NCBI GenBank assembly: GCA_035949375.1
Contig: DASZIG010000038.1
Span: forward strand, 12,822 to 76,821
Source of the DNA: Gp13-AA77 sp035949375
GTDB lineage: Bacteria; Acidobacteriota; Terriglobia; UBA7540
Length of the DNA stretch: 64,000 nt
Direction: 5' to 3'
The notes under the pieces were generated by a model. That model made no database searches. It was not told the DNA's origin and saw only the letters and a list, made by a program, of their open reading frames with translations. Positions 17,809 to 26,114 of the stretch are shown here, piece after piece; positions within the stretch are counted from its first letter, which is position 1; every line of letters begins with the position of its first letter. The position numbers were made by a program, and so were the translations under genes.

Positions 17809-19098
17809 TCAATCGCGATCGATTGTTAATTTCAAGAAATGTGTCGAGCAGGAGATGCAGGGGTCGTAGTTGCGGATGGCCTGCTCGCATTGCCACTGCA
17901 GCTCGGCCTCGGGAAGATCGATGCGCGGCGGCACAAACTCGCGCAGATCCTGCTCGATCGACTTCTGATTCTGCGACGTCGGAGGAACGATCTTGGCGTC
18001 CAGGATCGTTCCGGCCGCGTCGATGCGGTATCGATGATAGAGCGACCCCCGGGGCGCCTCGGTACAGGCGCATCCCATGGCTGCATGCGGCTCCACCTTC
18101 ACCGCCGGGGTCTCCGGAGGCTCGTATTGTGCGATGATCCGCAGAGCCTCCTCGCAGGCGTAGAGGGTCTCGATCGAGCGCACCACGATACTTTGAAATG
18201 GATTCCTGCACACCGGGCTGAGGCCGGCCTCGCGCGCTACTTGTTGCACGGAGTCGGGAAGCCGGTCAAAGTTCAGGCTGTAGCGGGCGATGGGGCCGAC
18301 GCAGTAAGGTCCGGAACCCGTCAGCACCGAGTGCAGGGCCGTGGAGTGCTGCACATGTTCTTCCACAAAGTGCTTCTCGTAATCCTGGACGCTGAGGTCG
18401 AGTCCGCGGTTCGAGACCAGCCGGCCTTCATTGAAGGGGTATTCTTCCGGATGCCGGAGAGACACGAACAGGTAATCCGGCTGGAATTCCGGGAACGTAA
18501 ACGTTGAGACCCAGCGCACCGTCTCGAGCGCCGCGTCACGCGCCCACTTCAGCCGCTCCTCGAGCTCCGCCAAGTCGCGCCGGGCGGGCAGTTTGTAGAA
18601 TCCGCCCACGCGCACGTTGATGGGATGGATTTCGCGGCCGCCGAGCAGGGTCACGATGGCGTTGCCGGTCTTCTTGAGCTTGAGGCCGCGCTGCACCTCG
18701 TTCGGATGATCCTTGGCCAGGCCGATAGAGTCCTCGTAACCGAGGAAATCCGGGGCGTGCAGCAGGTAGATGTGCAGGGCGTGACTCTCGATCCACTCGC
18801 CGCAATAAAGAAGACGCCGCAAGGAGCGGAGTTGGCCTTCCACTTTAACGCCCAGAGCGTTCTCCATGGCGTGGACGGCGCTCATCTGATAGGCCACGGG
18901 GCAGATGCCGCAGATGCGGGCGGTGATGTCCGGCGCCTCGCGGAAGTCGCGACCCCGCAGAAGGGCTTCAAAGAACCGGGGAGGCTCGAAGATCTTGAGC
19001 TGGACATCTGTGACGGTCTTGTCCCGAAGCTTGACGTACAGGCCGCCCTCGCCCTCGACGCGAGCCAGAAAATCGACTTTAACGGTCTTGTTCTTCAT
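17809..19098 (-). CDS. hydA: Group 3b-like [NiFe]-hydrogenase large subunit (sulfhydrogenase alpha)
   Basis: A 429-aa large subunit. The L1 nickel motif RICGICP is near residue 65 and the C-terminal L2 motif DPCISCSTH is followed by a 9-residue extension (FLKLTIDRD) to be removed by the maturation protease. Sequence character (ARICGICPVAYQMSAVHAMENALGV; MGCACTEAPRGSLYHRY) is that of the bidirectional NADP-linked cytosolic group 3b enzymes. The ATG at 19098 overlaps the end of the small-subunit gene by 20 bp. Upstream codons up to 19245 are shadow sequence inside that gene. It works with HydD, HydB and HydG encoded in the same operon. Confidence 0.88.
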   Translation of the reverse strand: MKNKTVKVDFLARVEGEGGLYVKLRDKTVTDVQLKIFEPPRFFEALLRGRDFREAPDITARICGICPVAYQMSAVHAMENALGVKVEGQLRSLRRLLYCGEWIESHALHIYLLHAPDFLGYEDSIGLAKDHPNEVQRGLKLKKTGNAIVTLLGGREIHPINVRVGGFYKLPARRDLAELEERLKWARDAALETVRWVSTFTFPEFQPDYLFVSLRHPEEYPFNEGRLVSNRGLDLSVQDYEKHFVEEHVQHSTALHSVLTGSGPYCVGPIARYSLNFDRLPDSVQQVAREAGLSPVCRNPFQSIVVRSIETLYACEEALRIIAQYEPPETPAVKVEPHAAMGCACTEAPRGSLYHRYRIDAAGTILDAKIVPPTSQNQKSIEQDLREFVPPRIDLPEAELQWQCEQAIRNYDPCISCSTHFLKLTIDRD

Positions 19099-19867
19099 GA
19101 GCTTCGCTCTCGCGGCGGAATGCTTCGGCGTAGCTGTTGTAACTGCGAAACGCGCGCAGCAGGTCGGGCTCCTTCGCACCCAACTGGACCCAGCCCTTTG
19201 CGAGGGCAGCCGTATTAGGCGATTCCATGGGGCCATAGCAGCCATAGCAGCCGCGAGCGTATGAGGGACAGAGCGCTCCGCAGCCGGCGTGCGTGACCGG
19301 ACCCAGGCACGGCGTGCCGTGCGCCACCATCACGCAGACCGTGCCGTTGCGCTTGCATTCGGTGCAAACGCTGTGCGGCGGAATGTTCGGCCGGCGGCCG
19401 TTCAGAAAGGCGCTCAGCACTTCCACGAGCTGACGCTTGTTGATGGGGCAGCCGTGCAACTCATAGTCCACGCGCACGTGGTCAACGATGGGCGTGGACT
19501 TGTTCAGAGTCTGGATGTACTGGGGCGTGGCATAAACCAGGGAGGTGAAGTCGCGCACGTCCTTGAAATTGCGCAAGGCCTGAATGCCGCCCGCTGTGGC
19601 GCAGGCCCCGATCGTGATCAGGAACCGGGAGGCGCGGCGCACCTGGTGAATGCGCTCGGCGTCGTGCGGAGTGGTGATGGACCCCTCCACCAGGCAGATG
19701 TCATAGGGGCCCTTGACCACGGCGCGCGAGGCCTCGGGGAAATTCGCGATCTCCACGGCTCCGGCCACTGCCAGGAGCTCATCTTCACAGTCGAGCAGAC
19801 TCAACTGGCAGCCGTCGCAGGAGGCGAATTTCAAAACGGCGAGCTTGGGTTTAGCGCGGTCAGCCAT
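19079..19867 (-). CDS. hydD: Group 3b-like [NiFe]-hydrogenase small subunit (sulfhydrogenase delta)
   Basis: A 262-aa small subunit carrying the electron-relay FeS clusters between the NiFe site and HydG/HydB. The proximal cluster ligands are in FASCDGCQLSLLD, TIGACATAGG and LHGCPINKRQL. A second block (VCTECKRNGTVCVMVAHGTPCLG, with GCGALCPSYARGCYGCYGP) supplies the medial and distal clusters. No signal peptide, as expected for a cytosolic group 3 enzyme. It overlaps the maturation-protease gene upstream by 37 bp and hydA downstream by 20 bp, indicating tight co-translation. Notably hydD-hydA are separated from hydB-hydG by the whole hox set. Confidence 0.88.
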   Translation of the reverse strand: MADRAKPKLAVLKFASCDGCQLSLLDCEDELLAVAGAVEIANFPEASRAVVKGPYDICLVEGSITTPHDAERIHQVRRASRFLITIGACATAGGIQALRNFKDVRDFTSLVYATPQYIQTLNKSTPIVDHVRVDYELHGCPINKRQLVEVLSAFLNGRRPNIPPHSVCTECKRNGTVCVMVAHGTPCLGPVTHAGCGALCPSYARGCYGCYGPMESPNTAALAKGWVQLGAKEPDLLRAFRSYNSYAEAFRRESEAHEEQDR

Positions 19868-20343
19868 GTCCCCTCCATGTCAGTTGGTAGCGGTTGGGGG
19901 TCAGCAGCCAGCAGGCCCTGAACCAGCCGCAACACTTCAGGCACGGCCCTCAGCACGGGTCCTGACAGATCCTCCGAGAAACCGTAAGCGGCACCCTTTA
20001 CGGACAAGATGGCCACCTCGGGCGACGCGCCGTAGAGGGCACTCGCGTATTCGGCCACCGCCGCCGGATCGAGATGGTGGGAAAACGCGGAAGGCCCCGG
20101 CTTGTCTCCGCGGATGCGCTCCAGACGGATCTCGCCGGCGGGCTCGCCCTCGGCCGCGTCAATGAAGATCACGCGATCGGAGCGCGCCATGGGACCCGCA
20201 AGCTCGGGAGTTAACTGGTGGCAGGCCAGGAGGTCGGCCCGTGCGCCCGCGGCCGTACCGCGCAAGCGCTCGATCACGTGCCAGCCCAGGCCATCGTCGC
20301 CCCGCAAGGGGTTTCCGATCCCGATAATCAGCGACCGTCTCAT
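19831..20343 (-). CDS. hoxW: [NiFe]-hydrogenase maturation protease for HoxH
   Basis: A 170-aa endopeptidase of the HoxW/HyaD family: IGIGNPLRGDDGLGWHVIERL at the N-terminus, VIFIDAAEGEPAG with the second Asp and FSHHLDPAAVAEYA with the His. It overlaps the stop of hoxH as ATGA, marking it as the protease for that large subunit, whose C-terminal extension is about 25 residues. The 33-codon upstream extension of the frame lies inside hoxH and is not used. Confidence 0.85.
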   Translation of the reverse strand: MRRSLIIGIGNPLRGDDGLGWHVIERLRGTAAGARADLLACHQLTPELAGPMARSDRVIFIDAAEGEPAGEIRLERIRGDKPGPSAFSHHLDPAAVAEYASALYGASPEVAILSVKGAAYGFSEDLSGPVLRAVPEVLRLVQGLLAADPQPLPTDMEGTWLTALNPSSPF

Positions 20344-21767
20344 CCGTCTCTCCTCAGCTCCCGGACCAGCCTGCCGTCCCTCGCCACCAGTTGGATCACC
20401 ATCGGCATTTGCCCCACGGCGTGGGTCGAACAGCTCAGACAAGGATCGAAAGTGCGGATTACGGCCTCCACGCGGTTCAACATGCCCTCGGAAACCTGCT
20501 CCCCACTGACGTAATGGCGGGCCGCCTGCAGGATGCCCCGGTTCATGGCCATATTATTGTGTCCGGTGGCGATGATCAGGTTGGCCCAGGTGATAAGTCC
20601 CTCGTCGTCGATCTTGTAATGGTGGAACAGCGTGCCGCGCGGGGCCTCCGCCACGCCGATGCCTTCTCTCCGGTTCGGCTCCGCCACGGCGCGCACGTCC
20701 TTGCTAAGGATTCCGGCGTCGCCCAGCAGTTCTTCGGTGAGCTCGATGCTGTGCAGGATCTCGATGAGGCGGGCGTAATGATAGTGGAATGAGCTCAGGA
20801 TGGGACCGCGCCCGAGCTCGCGGAACTCCGCCAACTCCTGGTCCGCGCGGTTCGTCCCGCACCGGCTGATGATGTTGAGGCGCGCCAGCGGGCCCACGCG
20901 GTAGAAGCCATGCTCGCGGCCCGCGGGCTTGTAGTAGGGGAACTTCATGTAGGTCCAGGGTTCGGAAACCTCGCCGATAAACTCGGCGTAGCGCTGCGGG
21001 TCAAGCTGGTCCTGCACGAGATTCCCGCCCTCGTCCGCCAGTCTCAGGTTGCCATCGTAGGTCTCGAGCTCCCCTTCGGGACCCACGAGGCCGAGAAACA
21101 TGGAGGGGAAATTCGCGAAGGTGCGGATCTCCTCGCGGAAACTCTCGATGGTTCGCTTGAACCAGTCCAAGGTGCGCTGCACGCGGTTCAAAGCCTCCGG
21201 AATGGCACCCAGAATCCGATCGCGGCGCTCCGCCGTGAGAGGTTCAGCCACGCCACCGGGCACCACCCAGCCGGGATGAATGCGTCTGCCGCCCAGCGAT
21301 TCGATGATCTGCTGCCCGAATTGCCGCAAGCCGACGCCATCGCGCGCGAGGCCAGGATGCGCCTCCGCCACGCCGAACAGGTTGCGTCTGGCCGGATCGG
21401 ACTCCATACCCAGCAGCAAATCGGGGGCTGAGAGATAAAAGAAGCTCAAAGCGTGGGATTGGATCACCTGCGCGAGATTCATCACGCGCCGCAGATTGGC
21501 CGCCGTCTCCGGGATGCTCACCGCCAGGATGGCATCGCAGGCTTTGGCCGACGCGATGAGGTGGCTGACCGGGCAGATGCCGCAGATTCGCGACATCAGG
21601 TATGGCATTTCGAAGAAGCGGCGCCCTTCGCAGAACTTCTCGAAGCCGCGAAGCTGCGTGATGTGGAAGTGCGCCGCCTCAACGTCGCCCTGATCGTCGA
21701 GGTGAAGGGTGATCTTGGCATGCCCCTCCAGCCGGGTTACGGGATCAATGAGAATTTGCCGGGCCAT
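20340..21767 (-). CDS. hoxH: Group 3d-like NAD-linked [NiFe]-hydrogenase large subunit HoxH
   Basis: A 475-aa large subunit. The N-terminus ILIDPVTRLEGHAKI is typical, L1 is SRICGICPVSHLIASAKACD near residue 60, and L2 is FDPCLSCSTH followed by a removable 25-residue tail. It holds the NiFe active site of the bidirectional NAD-reducing enzyme and pairs with HoxY, with HoxFU as diaphorase. The ATG at 21767 begins the conserved domain; the open frame above it runs through REP-like repeats and is not coding. It is separated from hoxY by 940 bp containing a REP-associated transposase, so transcription from the upstream promoter must cross that insert. Confidence 0.9.
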   Translation of the reverse strand: MARQILIDPVTRLEGHAKITLHLDDQGDVEAAHFHITQLRGFEKFCEGRRFFEMPYLMSRICGICPVSHLIASAKACDAILAVSIPETAANLRRVMNLAQVIQSHALSFFYLSAPDLLLGMESDPARRNLFGVAEAHPGLARDGVGLRQFGQQIIESLGGRRIHPGWVVPGGVAEPLTAERRDRILGAIPEALNRVQRTLDWFKRTIESFREEIRTFANFPSMFLGLVGPEGELETYDGNLRLADEGGNLVQDQLDPQRYAEFIGEVSEPWTYMKFPYYKPAGREHGFYRVGPLARLNIISRCGTNRADQELAEFRELGRGPILSSFHYHYARLIEILHSIELTEELLGDAGILSKDVRAVAEPNRREGIGVAEAPRGTLFHHYKIDDEGLITWANLIIATGHNNMAMNRGILQAARHYVSGEQVSEGMLNRVEAVIRTFDPCLSCSTHAVGQMPMVIQLVARDGRLVRELRRDG

Positions 21768-21800
21768 ACTTTGCTCACATTTTAAGCCTGAATCATGCCT

Positions 21801-21948
21801 TAGCCCCGGAGGGGCGTCGTCCTGTAGCCCACGGCGATTGCTCTTGGAGCCACAGGACCAAACGGCCACCCTAACCCTGAATCCGCGTGCTAGCCCCGGA
21901 GGGGCTCGTCCTGTAGCCCACGGCGACTGCTCTTGGAGCCGTGGGACC
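21801..21948. repeat. Two direct copies of a REP-like element (left of transposase)
   Basis: A unit of about 58 bp beginning TAGCCCCGGAGGGGC and containing CCTGTAGCCCACGGCGA occurs at 21801-21858 and 21891-21948 with a 90-bp period. Each unit contains internal palindromes (GCCCCGGAGGGGC). A shorter GGCCCCGTAGGGGC copy lies at 21975-21988. Confidence 0.75.
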
Positions 21949-21992
21949 AAAACCGCCCACATCAATTCCCATTGGGCCCCGTAGGGGCGATT

Positions 21993-22445
21993 TCAGTCGA
22001 ACGCATACCGCGTGTCATAGGCGATTCCCTGCTTCTTCAAAAACGCCAGCACCTCTTCCTGGTACGTCAACCTCCGGTGGTGCTCCTCTTGTCCCGCAAT
22101 GTACCGCTTCACCGGTTCAACCTGGGACTTGCTGACGCTAAACGCCGCGTAGCCCGACTGCCAGGCGAAGCCACGCTGACGCGCCCAACGCCTTTTCACC
22201 CAGCCGGACGAGTGAGACTTCACCTTCCCCATCAAATCCCCAAGTGCGAGCGCAGCGGGCTGGACAAGGAGCATGTGGACGTGGTCTGCAGCACCGTTCA
22301 CCAGCAACGATTGGCCTCCAAGCTTGTTGACCGTCCCACCCAGGTAGTCCAATAACTCGCTCCTGACCTCCGCGCTAAGCAGGGGTTCGCGGTCTTTGGT
22401 ACTGAACACCGCGTGGACGATGATGTTGGTGTACGTGTGAGCCAT
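21993..22445 (-). CDS. REP-associated tyrosine transposase (IS200-like, RAYT)
   Basis: A 150-aa Y1_Tnp-family HUH protein. The HUH motif is DHVHML near residue 54 and the catalytic Tyr is in VKRYIAGQEEHHRR near residue 118. The N-terminus MAHTYTNIIVHAVFSTKDR is characteristic. A start 5 codons upstream (22460) is equally possible. RAYTs mobilise short palindromic REP sequences rather than themselves, and REP-like units flank this gene on both sides. It sits between hoxY and hoxH on the same strand as the operon, so insertion has not reversed transcription. Confidence 0.85.
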   Translation of the reverse strand: MAHTYTNIIVHAVFSTKDREPLLSAEVRSELLDYLGGTVNKLGGQSLLVNGAADHVHMLLVQPAALALGDLMGKVKSHSSGWVKRRWARQRGFAWQSGYAAFSVSKSQVEPVKRYIAGQEEHHRRLTYQEEVLAFLKKQGIAYDTRYAFD

Positions 22446-22480
22446 TCGCGCCTTCTTCATTCCTGCCCGGTGCGCTCTCC

Positions 22481-22590
22481 CTACAGGACATCGCCCCTAC
22501 GGGCTTCATCTTTATCTGCCTCGCTCCCTGTCCCACGGCTCAGAGGCAGTCGCCCTGGGCTAGACGACTGGCGCCCCTACGGGGCTTGTC
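22481..22590. repeat. Inverted REP-like copies (right of transposase)
   Basis: Read on the minus strand, this stretch repeats the left-hand element twice. One copy is AGCCCGTAGGGGCGATGTCC near 22488-22507. The other is AGCCCCGTAGGGGCGCC with GGGCGACTGCC and AGCCGTGGGACAGG at about 22529-22585. It is in inverted orientation to the copies at 21801-21948, as expected for a RAYT/REP unit. Confidence 0.65.
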
Positions 22591-22706
22591 CTTCCTACGT
22601 CTCTCACTTCTTGCCCCCTCGCGTCCCGATTTCGCAATCGGTGAGACATACTCAGAAGTCCTTTTCCATCAGCCACATTCCGGCTTCGTTCGCGATAGCA
22701 GTCCGC

Positions 22707-23240
22707 TCAGGCTCCGAAGCGCGTTCGGCCGGTCAAGTCCGGACGCCGTCCATCCAGAAGCTCGGTAAGCGTCCAAAAGATGGTATCTGCCGACGGCGGG
22801 CAGCCGGGCACGAAGACGTCCACCGGCACCACCTCGTGAACGGGACAGACGCGCGGAAGGAGTGCGGGGACAACCTGGTCCGGTATCGGCGAAGGGGCCG
22901 ACACGTTCTCCACGTACACGCGGCGGAGAACTTCGGCGGTCGAGAACGCGTTACGCATGGCCGGAACGTTGCCGGTCACGGCGCAATCGCCGAGCGAAAC
23001 GAGGATCTTCGACCGCGCCCGGATCTTCTTGATCTTGTGCAGGTCCTCTTCGCTGCTGATCGATCCTTCCACGAGCACCACGTCGACGTTTTCGGGATAC
23101 TCCTTGTGGTCCACGAGCGGGCTGTAGACCAATTCGATCCGGCCGGCCAGATCGAGCAGCCTCTCGTCCATGTCGAGGAAAGACATGTGGCAGCCCGAGC
23201 AGCCGTCTAGCCACACCGTCGCGAGGCGCACTTTGCTCAT
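22707..23240 (-). CDS. hoxY: Group 3d-like hydrogenase small subunit HoxY
   Basis: A 177-aa small subunit of the short HoxY type. Cys residues in LDGCSGCHMSFLD, SLGDCAVTGN and VPGCPPSADTI bind the single proximal 4Fe-4S cluster linking HoxH to HoxU/HoxF. No signal peptide. Its ATG overlaps the hoxU stop by 4 bp. Downstream, the next operon gene hoxH begins only after the 940-bp REP/RAYT insert. Confidence 0.88.
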   Translation of the reverse strand: MSKVRLATVWLDGCSGCHMSFLDMDERLLDLAGRIELVYSPLVDHKEYPENVDVVLVEGSISSEEDLHKIKKIRARSKILVSLGDCAVTGNVPAMRNAFSTAEVLRRVYVENVSAPSPIPDQVVPALLPRVCPVHEVVPVDVFVPGCPPSADTIFWTLTELLDGRRPDLTGRTRFGA

Positions 23241-23956
23241 CGCTTTTCTTCCCGCATCATGGTCAGGTAAGGCAGAAAATCGGGCCTCTTCGCCGCCGAC
23301 CGGGCCCGGCCTTTCTCAAACAGCGCCCCGGTGGGGCAAACTTGCACGCATTTTCCGCAACTCGTGCAAGTGTCGGACTCGCCCCACGGCTGGTGCAAGT
23401 CGGTAATCACCATCGACTCGATTCCCCGGCCCATCACGTCCCAGGTGTGGGCGCCTTCGACTTCATCGCACACCCGCACGCAGCGGGTGCACAGAATGCA
23501 GCGGTTGTGATCCACCACGAACCGGTTGTGCGAGGCATCGACGGGAAGCTTGGGGTATCGGTAGGGGAACTGGACGTGCGTCAGGCCGTGCGCCTGCGCG
23601 AGACCTTGCAGATCACAATGCCCGTTGGCCACGCACACCGAGCAGACGTGGTTGCGCTCGGCGAACAGCAACTCCAGGATCATCCTCCTGTACTTCAGAA
23701 GGCGGTCCGACTTTGTGGTCACGTCCATGCCTTCTTCCACGCGGGTGACACAGGCGGGCAGCAGCTTCGCGGTGCCCTTCACCTCCACCAGGCACAGCCG
23801 GCAGGCGCCCACGTCACTCAAGCCGTCGAGATGGCACAGAGTCGGAATAGAAAGCTCGTGCTCGCGCGCCGCCTCGAGCACCGTCTGGTCGCTGCGCGCG
23901 CTGATGTCGATACCATCGATTTTGAGAGTCTTGACGTCCGGGGTCGCCGGGCTCAT
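23237..23956 (-). CDS. hoxU: Diaphorase FeS subunit HoxU
   Basis: A 239-aa protein homologous to the N-terminal part of NuoG. A 2Fe-2S domain (CHLDGLSDVGACRLC near residues 40-55) is followed by the His-Cys 4Fe-4S motif HVCSVCVANGHC, and then by two ferredoxin-type clusters, CILCTRCVRVC and CTSCGKCVQVCPTG. It relays electrons between HoxF and HoxY. The ATG at 23956 overlaps the hoxF stop by 4 bp, and the hoxU stop overlaps the hoxY start by 4 bp. Confidence 0.9.
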   Translation of the reverse strand: MSPATPDVKTLKIDGIDISARSDQTVLEAAREHELSIPTLCHLDGLSDVGACRLCLVEVKGTAKLLPACVTRVEEGMDVTTKSDRLLKYRRMILELLFAERNHVCSVCVANGHCDLQGLAQAHGLTHVQFPYRYPKLPVDASHNRFVVDHNRCILCTRCVRVCDEVEGAHTWDVMGRGIESMVITDLHQPWGESDTCTSCGKCVQVCPTGALFEKGRARSAAKRPDFLPYLTMMREEKR

Positions 23957-25599
23957 GCGTCGGCCTCCTTTTCGGAGATGGCGCAAACCCCGGCCGGACA
24001 TCGCTTCTCCTGAATGTGAGCCAGGTACTCGTCGCGGAAGTAGCGCAGAGTGCTCAGCACGGGGTTGGGAGCGCTCTGCCCGAGACCGCACAAACTGGTG
24101 TGTCTCACCATGTCACAGAGGTCTTCAAGCATCGCCAGATTATCCAGGGTGGCACGGCCTTCGGAGATCTTGGCCAGCAGGTCGTACATCTGGGCCGTGC
24201 CGGCGCGGCAGGGAATGCACTTCCCGCAGGACTCACTCATGCAGAATTCCATGAAGTACTTGGCCACATCCACCATGCACGAGGAATCGTCCATGACGAT
24301 CATTCCGCCCGAGCCCATGATGGAGCCGGCCTGGGCGAGTGAATCGTAGTCCACCGGCATGTCCAGAAACTGCTCCGGGATGCAGCCGCCGGAGGGTCCG
24401 CCCGTCTGGACCGCCTTGAACTTGCGCCCCTCGGGAACTCCGCCGCCCACCTCGAAGATGATCTCGCGCAGGCTCATGCCCATGGGGACTTCGATGAGGC
24501 CCGTGCAATTGATCTTCCCGGTCAAGGCGAAGACCTTGGTGCCTTTGCTGCGCTCGGTGCCCATTCCGGCGTACCAGTCGCCGCCTTTGCGGATGATCGC
24601 CGGAATGTTGGCGAAGGTCTCGACGTTGTTGATGAGCGTAGGGGCTCCAAACAGGCCGGCCTGGGCGGGGTAGGGCGGACGGGGCCGCGGCGTTCCGCGG
24701 CCGCCTTCGATCGAGGCGATCAGCGCTGTCTCCTCGCCGCACACGAAAGCCCCCGCTCCCAGGCGCAAGTCAATGTCGAAATCGAACTCGGTGTTGGCGA
24801 TCTGCGTTCCCAGCAGCCCCAGATGCTTGGCCTGGCGGATGGCGATGTTCAGCCGCGCGATGGCCAGCGGATACTCGGCGCGCACATAGATGTATCCGCG
24901 ACTTGCGCCCACGGCGTAGCCGGCGATGATCATGCCCTCGAGCACCCGCTGCGGGTCGCTTTCAAGCACGCTGCGGTCCATGAAAGCGCCCGGGTCGCCT
25001 TCGTCCGCGTTGCAGATCACGTACTTCGAGGGCCCGTGCGCTTTGGCCACGGTGCCCCACTTCAAGCCCGTCGGATACCCGGCCCCGCCGCGCCCGCGAA
25101 GTCCGCTGCGCGAAACCTGCTCGATGACCTGCGCCGGTGTCATCTCGGTGAGCGCCTGCGCGAGACCCGCGTAGCCTTCCGCCGCGACGTAGTCCTCGAT
25201 GCGCTCGGGGTTGATGCGCCCGCTATTCTCGAGCACCACCCCCACCTGGCGCTTGAAGAAGGGAAGGTCGCGGGAGCACTGCAGCCGCGCCACCGGGAGA
25301 CCGTCGAGGCTGCGGACAATCTCATCGGCGTCTGCCGGGCCCACTTCTTGATACAGAATCCCGGACGGCTCCGCTGAAACCAGCGGGCCGCGTGAGCAAA
25401 GCCCCATGCAGCCCACGCCCGTTACCAGGCACGAACCCTTCAGCGGGCTCTCCCCGACCGCGCCTTCCAGAGACTTTTTGACGGCCTCACTGTTTGAGGA
25501 AACGCACCCGGCGGCCACGCAGACGTGGAGGCGCCGCGGCCTGCTCGCGCGGGAAGCGGCTTCGTCGGTAGCGATCTGATGAAGCTGCTCGGAGGTCAT
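23953..25599 (-). CDS. hoxF: NADH-binding diaphorase subunit HoxF
   Basis: A 548-aa NuoF-like flavoprotein. An N-terminal thioredoxin-like 2Fe-2S region (VCVAAGCVSSN; GCMGLCSRGPLV) precedes the NAD/FMN domain (GRGGAGYPTGLKW; GEETALIASIEGGRG), and the C-terminal SCGKCIPCRAGT holds a 4Fe-4S cluster. It oxidises or reduces NAD(H) for the HoxYH hydrogenase. The C-terminus is extended with a Cys pair (CPAGVC). The ATG at 25599 overlaps hoxE by 4 bp; the 32 codons above it lie within hoxE. Confidence 0.9.
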   Translation of the reverse strand: MTSEQLHQIATDEAASRASRPRRLHVCVAAGCVSSNSEAVKKSLEGAVGESPLKGSCLVTGVGCMGLCSRGPLVSAEPSGILYQEVGPADADEIVRSLDGLPVARLQCSRDLPFFKRQVGVVLENSGRINPERIEDYVAAEGYAGLAQALTEMTPAQVIEQVSRSGLRGRGGAGYPTGLKWGTVAKAHGPSKYVICNADEGDPGAFMDRSVLESDPQRVLEGMIIAGYAVGASRGYIYVRAEYPLAIARLNIAIRQAKHLGLLGTQIANTEFDFDIDLRLGAGAFVCGEETALIASIEGGRGTPRPRPPYPAQAGLFGAPTLINNVETFANIPAIIRKGGDWYAGMGTERSKGTKVFALTGKINCTGLIEVPMGMSLREIIFEVGGGVPEGRKFKAVQTGGPSGGCIPEQFLDMPVDYDSLAQAGSIMGSGGMIVMDDSSCMVDVAKYFMEFCMSESCGKCIPCRAGTAQMYDLLAKISEGRATLDNLAMLEDLCDMVRHTSLCGLGQSAPNPVLSTLRYFRDEYLAHIQEKRCPAGVCAISEKEADA

Positions 25600-26096
25600 G
25601 CGGGATCCCACCGCTGCAGCCGGCTCTGCATTTGGGCGGCGCTCAGCCGGGCCGCGACCTCCCCGTCGAACAGGGCTACGGGCGCCAGACTGCACGAACC
25701 CACGCAGCGGGCCGTCAACACAGACACCCGCCGGTCGGGCGTCGTTTCTCCCGGCTTGATGCCCAGGGACTTTTGGACCTCGGCCAGCAGCAGCGGAGCC
25801 CCCTTGATGTAGCAGGCGGTGCCCAGGCAGACGATACAGGTGTGGTCGCCGGGCGGCTTGAGGCTGAAGAAATGGTAGAAGGTGGCGACCCCGAACGCCT
25901 TGCTCAGGGGCACGCGCAACGACTGCGCCACGTATTCGAGCGACGGCCGGTCGAGGAAGCCAAACGACTGCTGAACCGTGTGCAGGGTCTCAATCAGCGC
26001 GTTCCGGCTGTATCCGTGCCGGCGCATGGTGCCGGCCACGATCTTCCAGCGCTTGTCCCCGGAAGGAGGGGAAAGCTTATCCATTGCGATCGGCAT
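25596..26096 (-). CDS. hoxE: Diaphorase 2Fe-2S subunit HoxE
   Basis: A 166-aa NuoE-like subunit. After an N-terminal helical domain (ALIETLHTVQQSFGFLDRPSLEYVA), a thioredoxin fold carries the 2Fe-2S ligands CLGTAC near residue 95 and CVGSC near residue 135. It joins HoxF and HoxU in a HoxEFU diaphorase. It starts 18 bp after hydG. Two in-frame ATGs (26096 and 26084) are possible. Confidence 0.88.
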   Translation of the reverse strand: MPIAMDKLSPPSGDKRWKIVAGTMRRHGYSRNALIETLHTVQQSFGFLDRPSLEYVAQSLRVPLSKAFGVATFYHFFSLKPPGDHTCIVCLGTACYIKGAPLLLAEVQKSLGIKPGETTPDRRVSVLTARCVGSCSLAPVALFDGEVAARLSAAQMQSRLQRWDPA

Positions 26097-26114
26097 ACAT
26101 CTCCGGGTGCAGGC

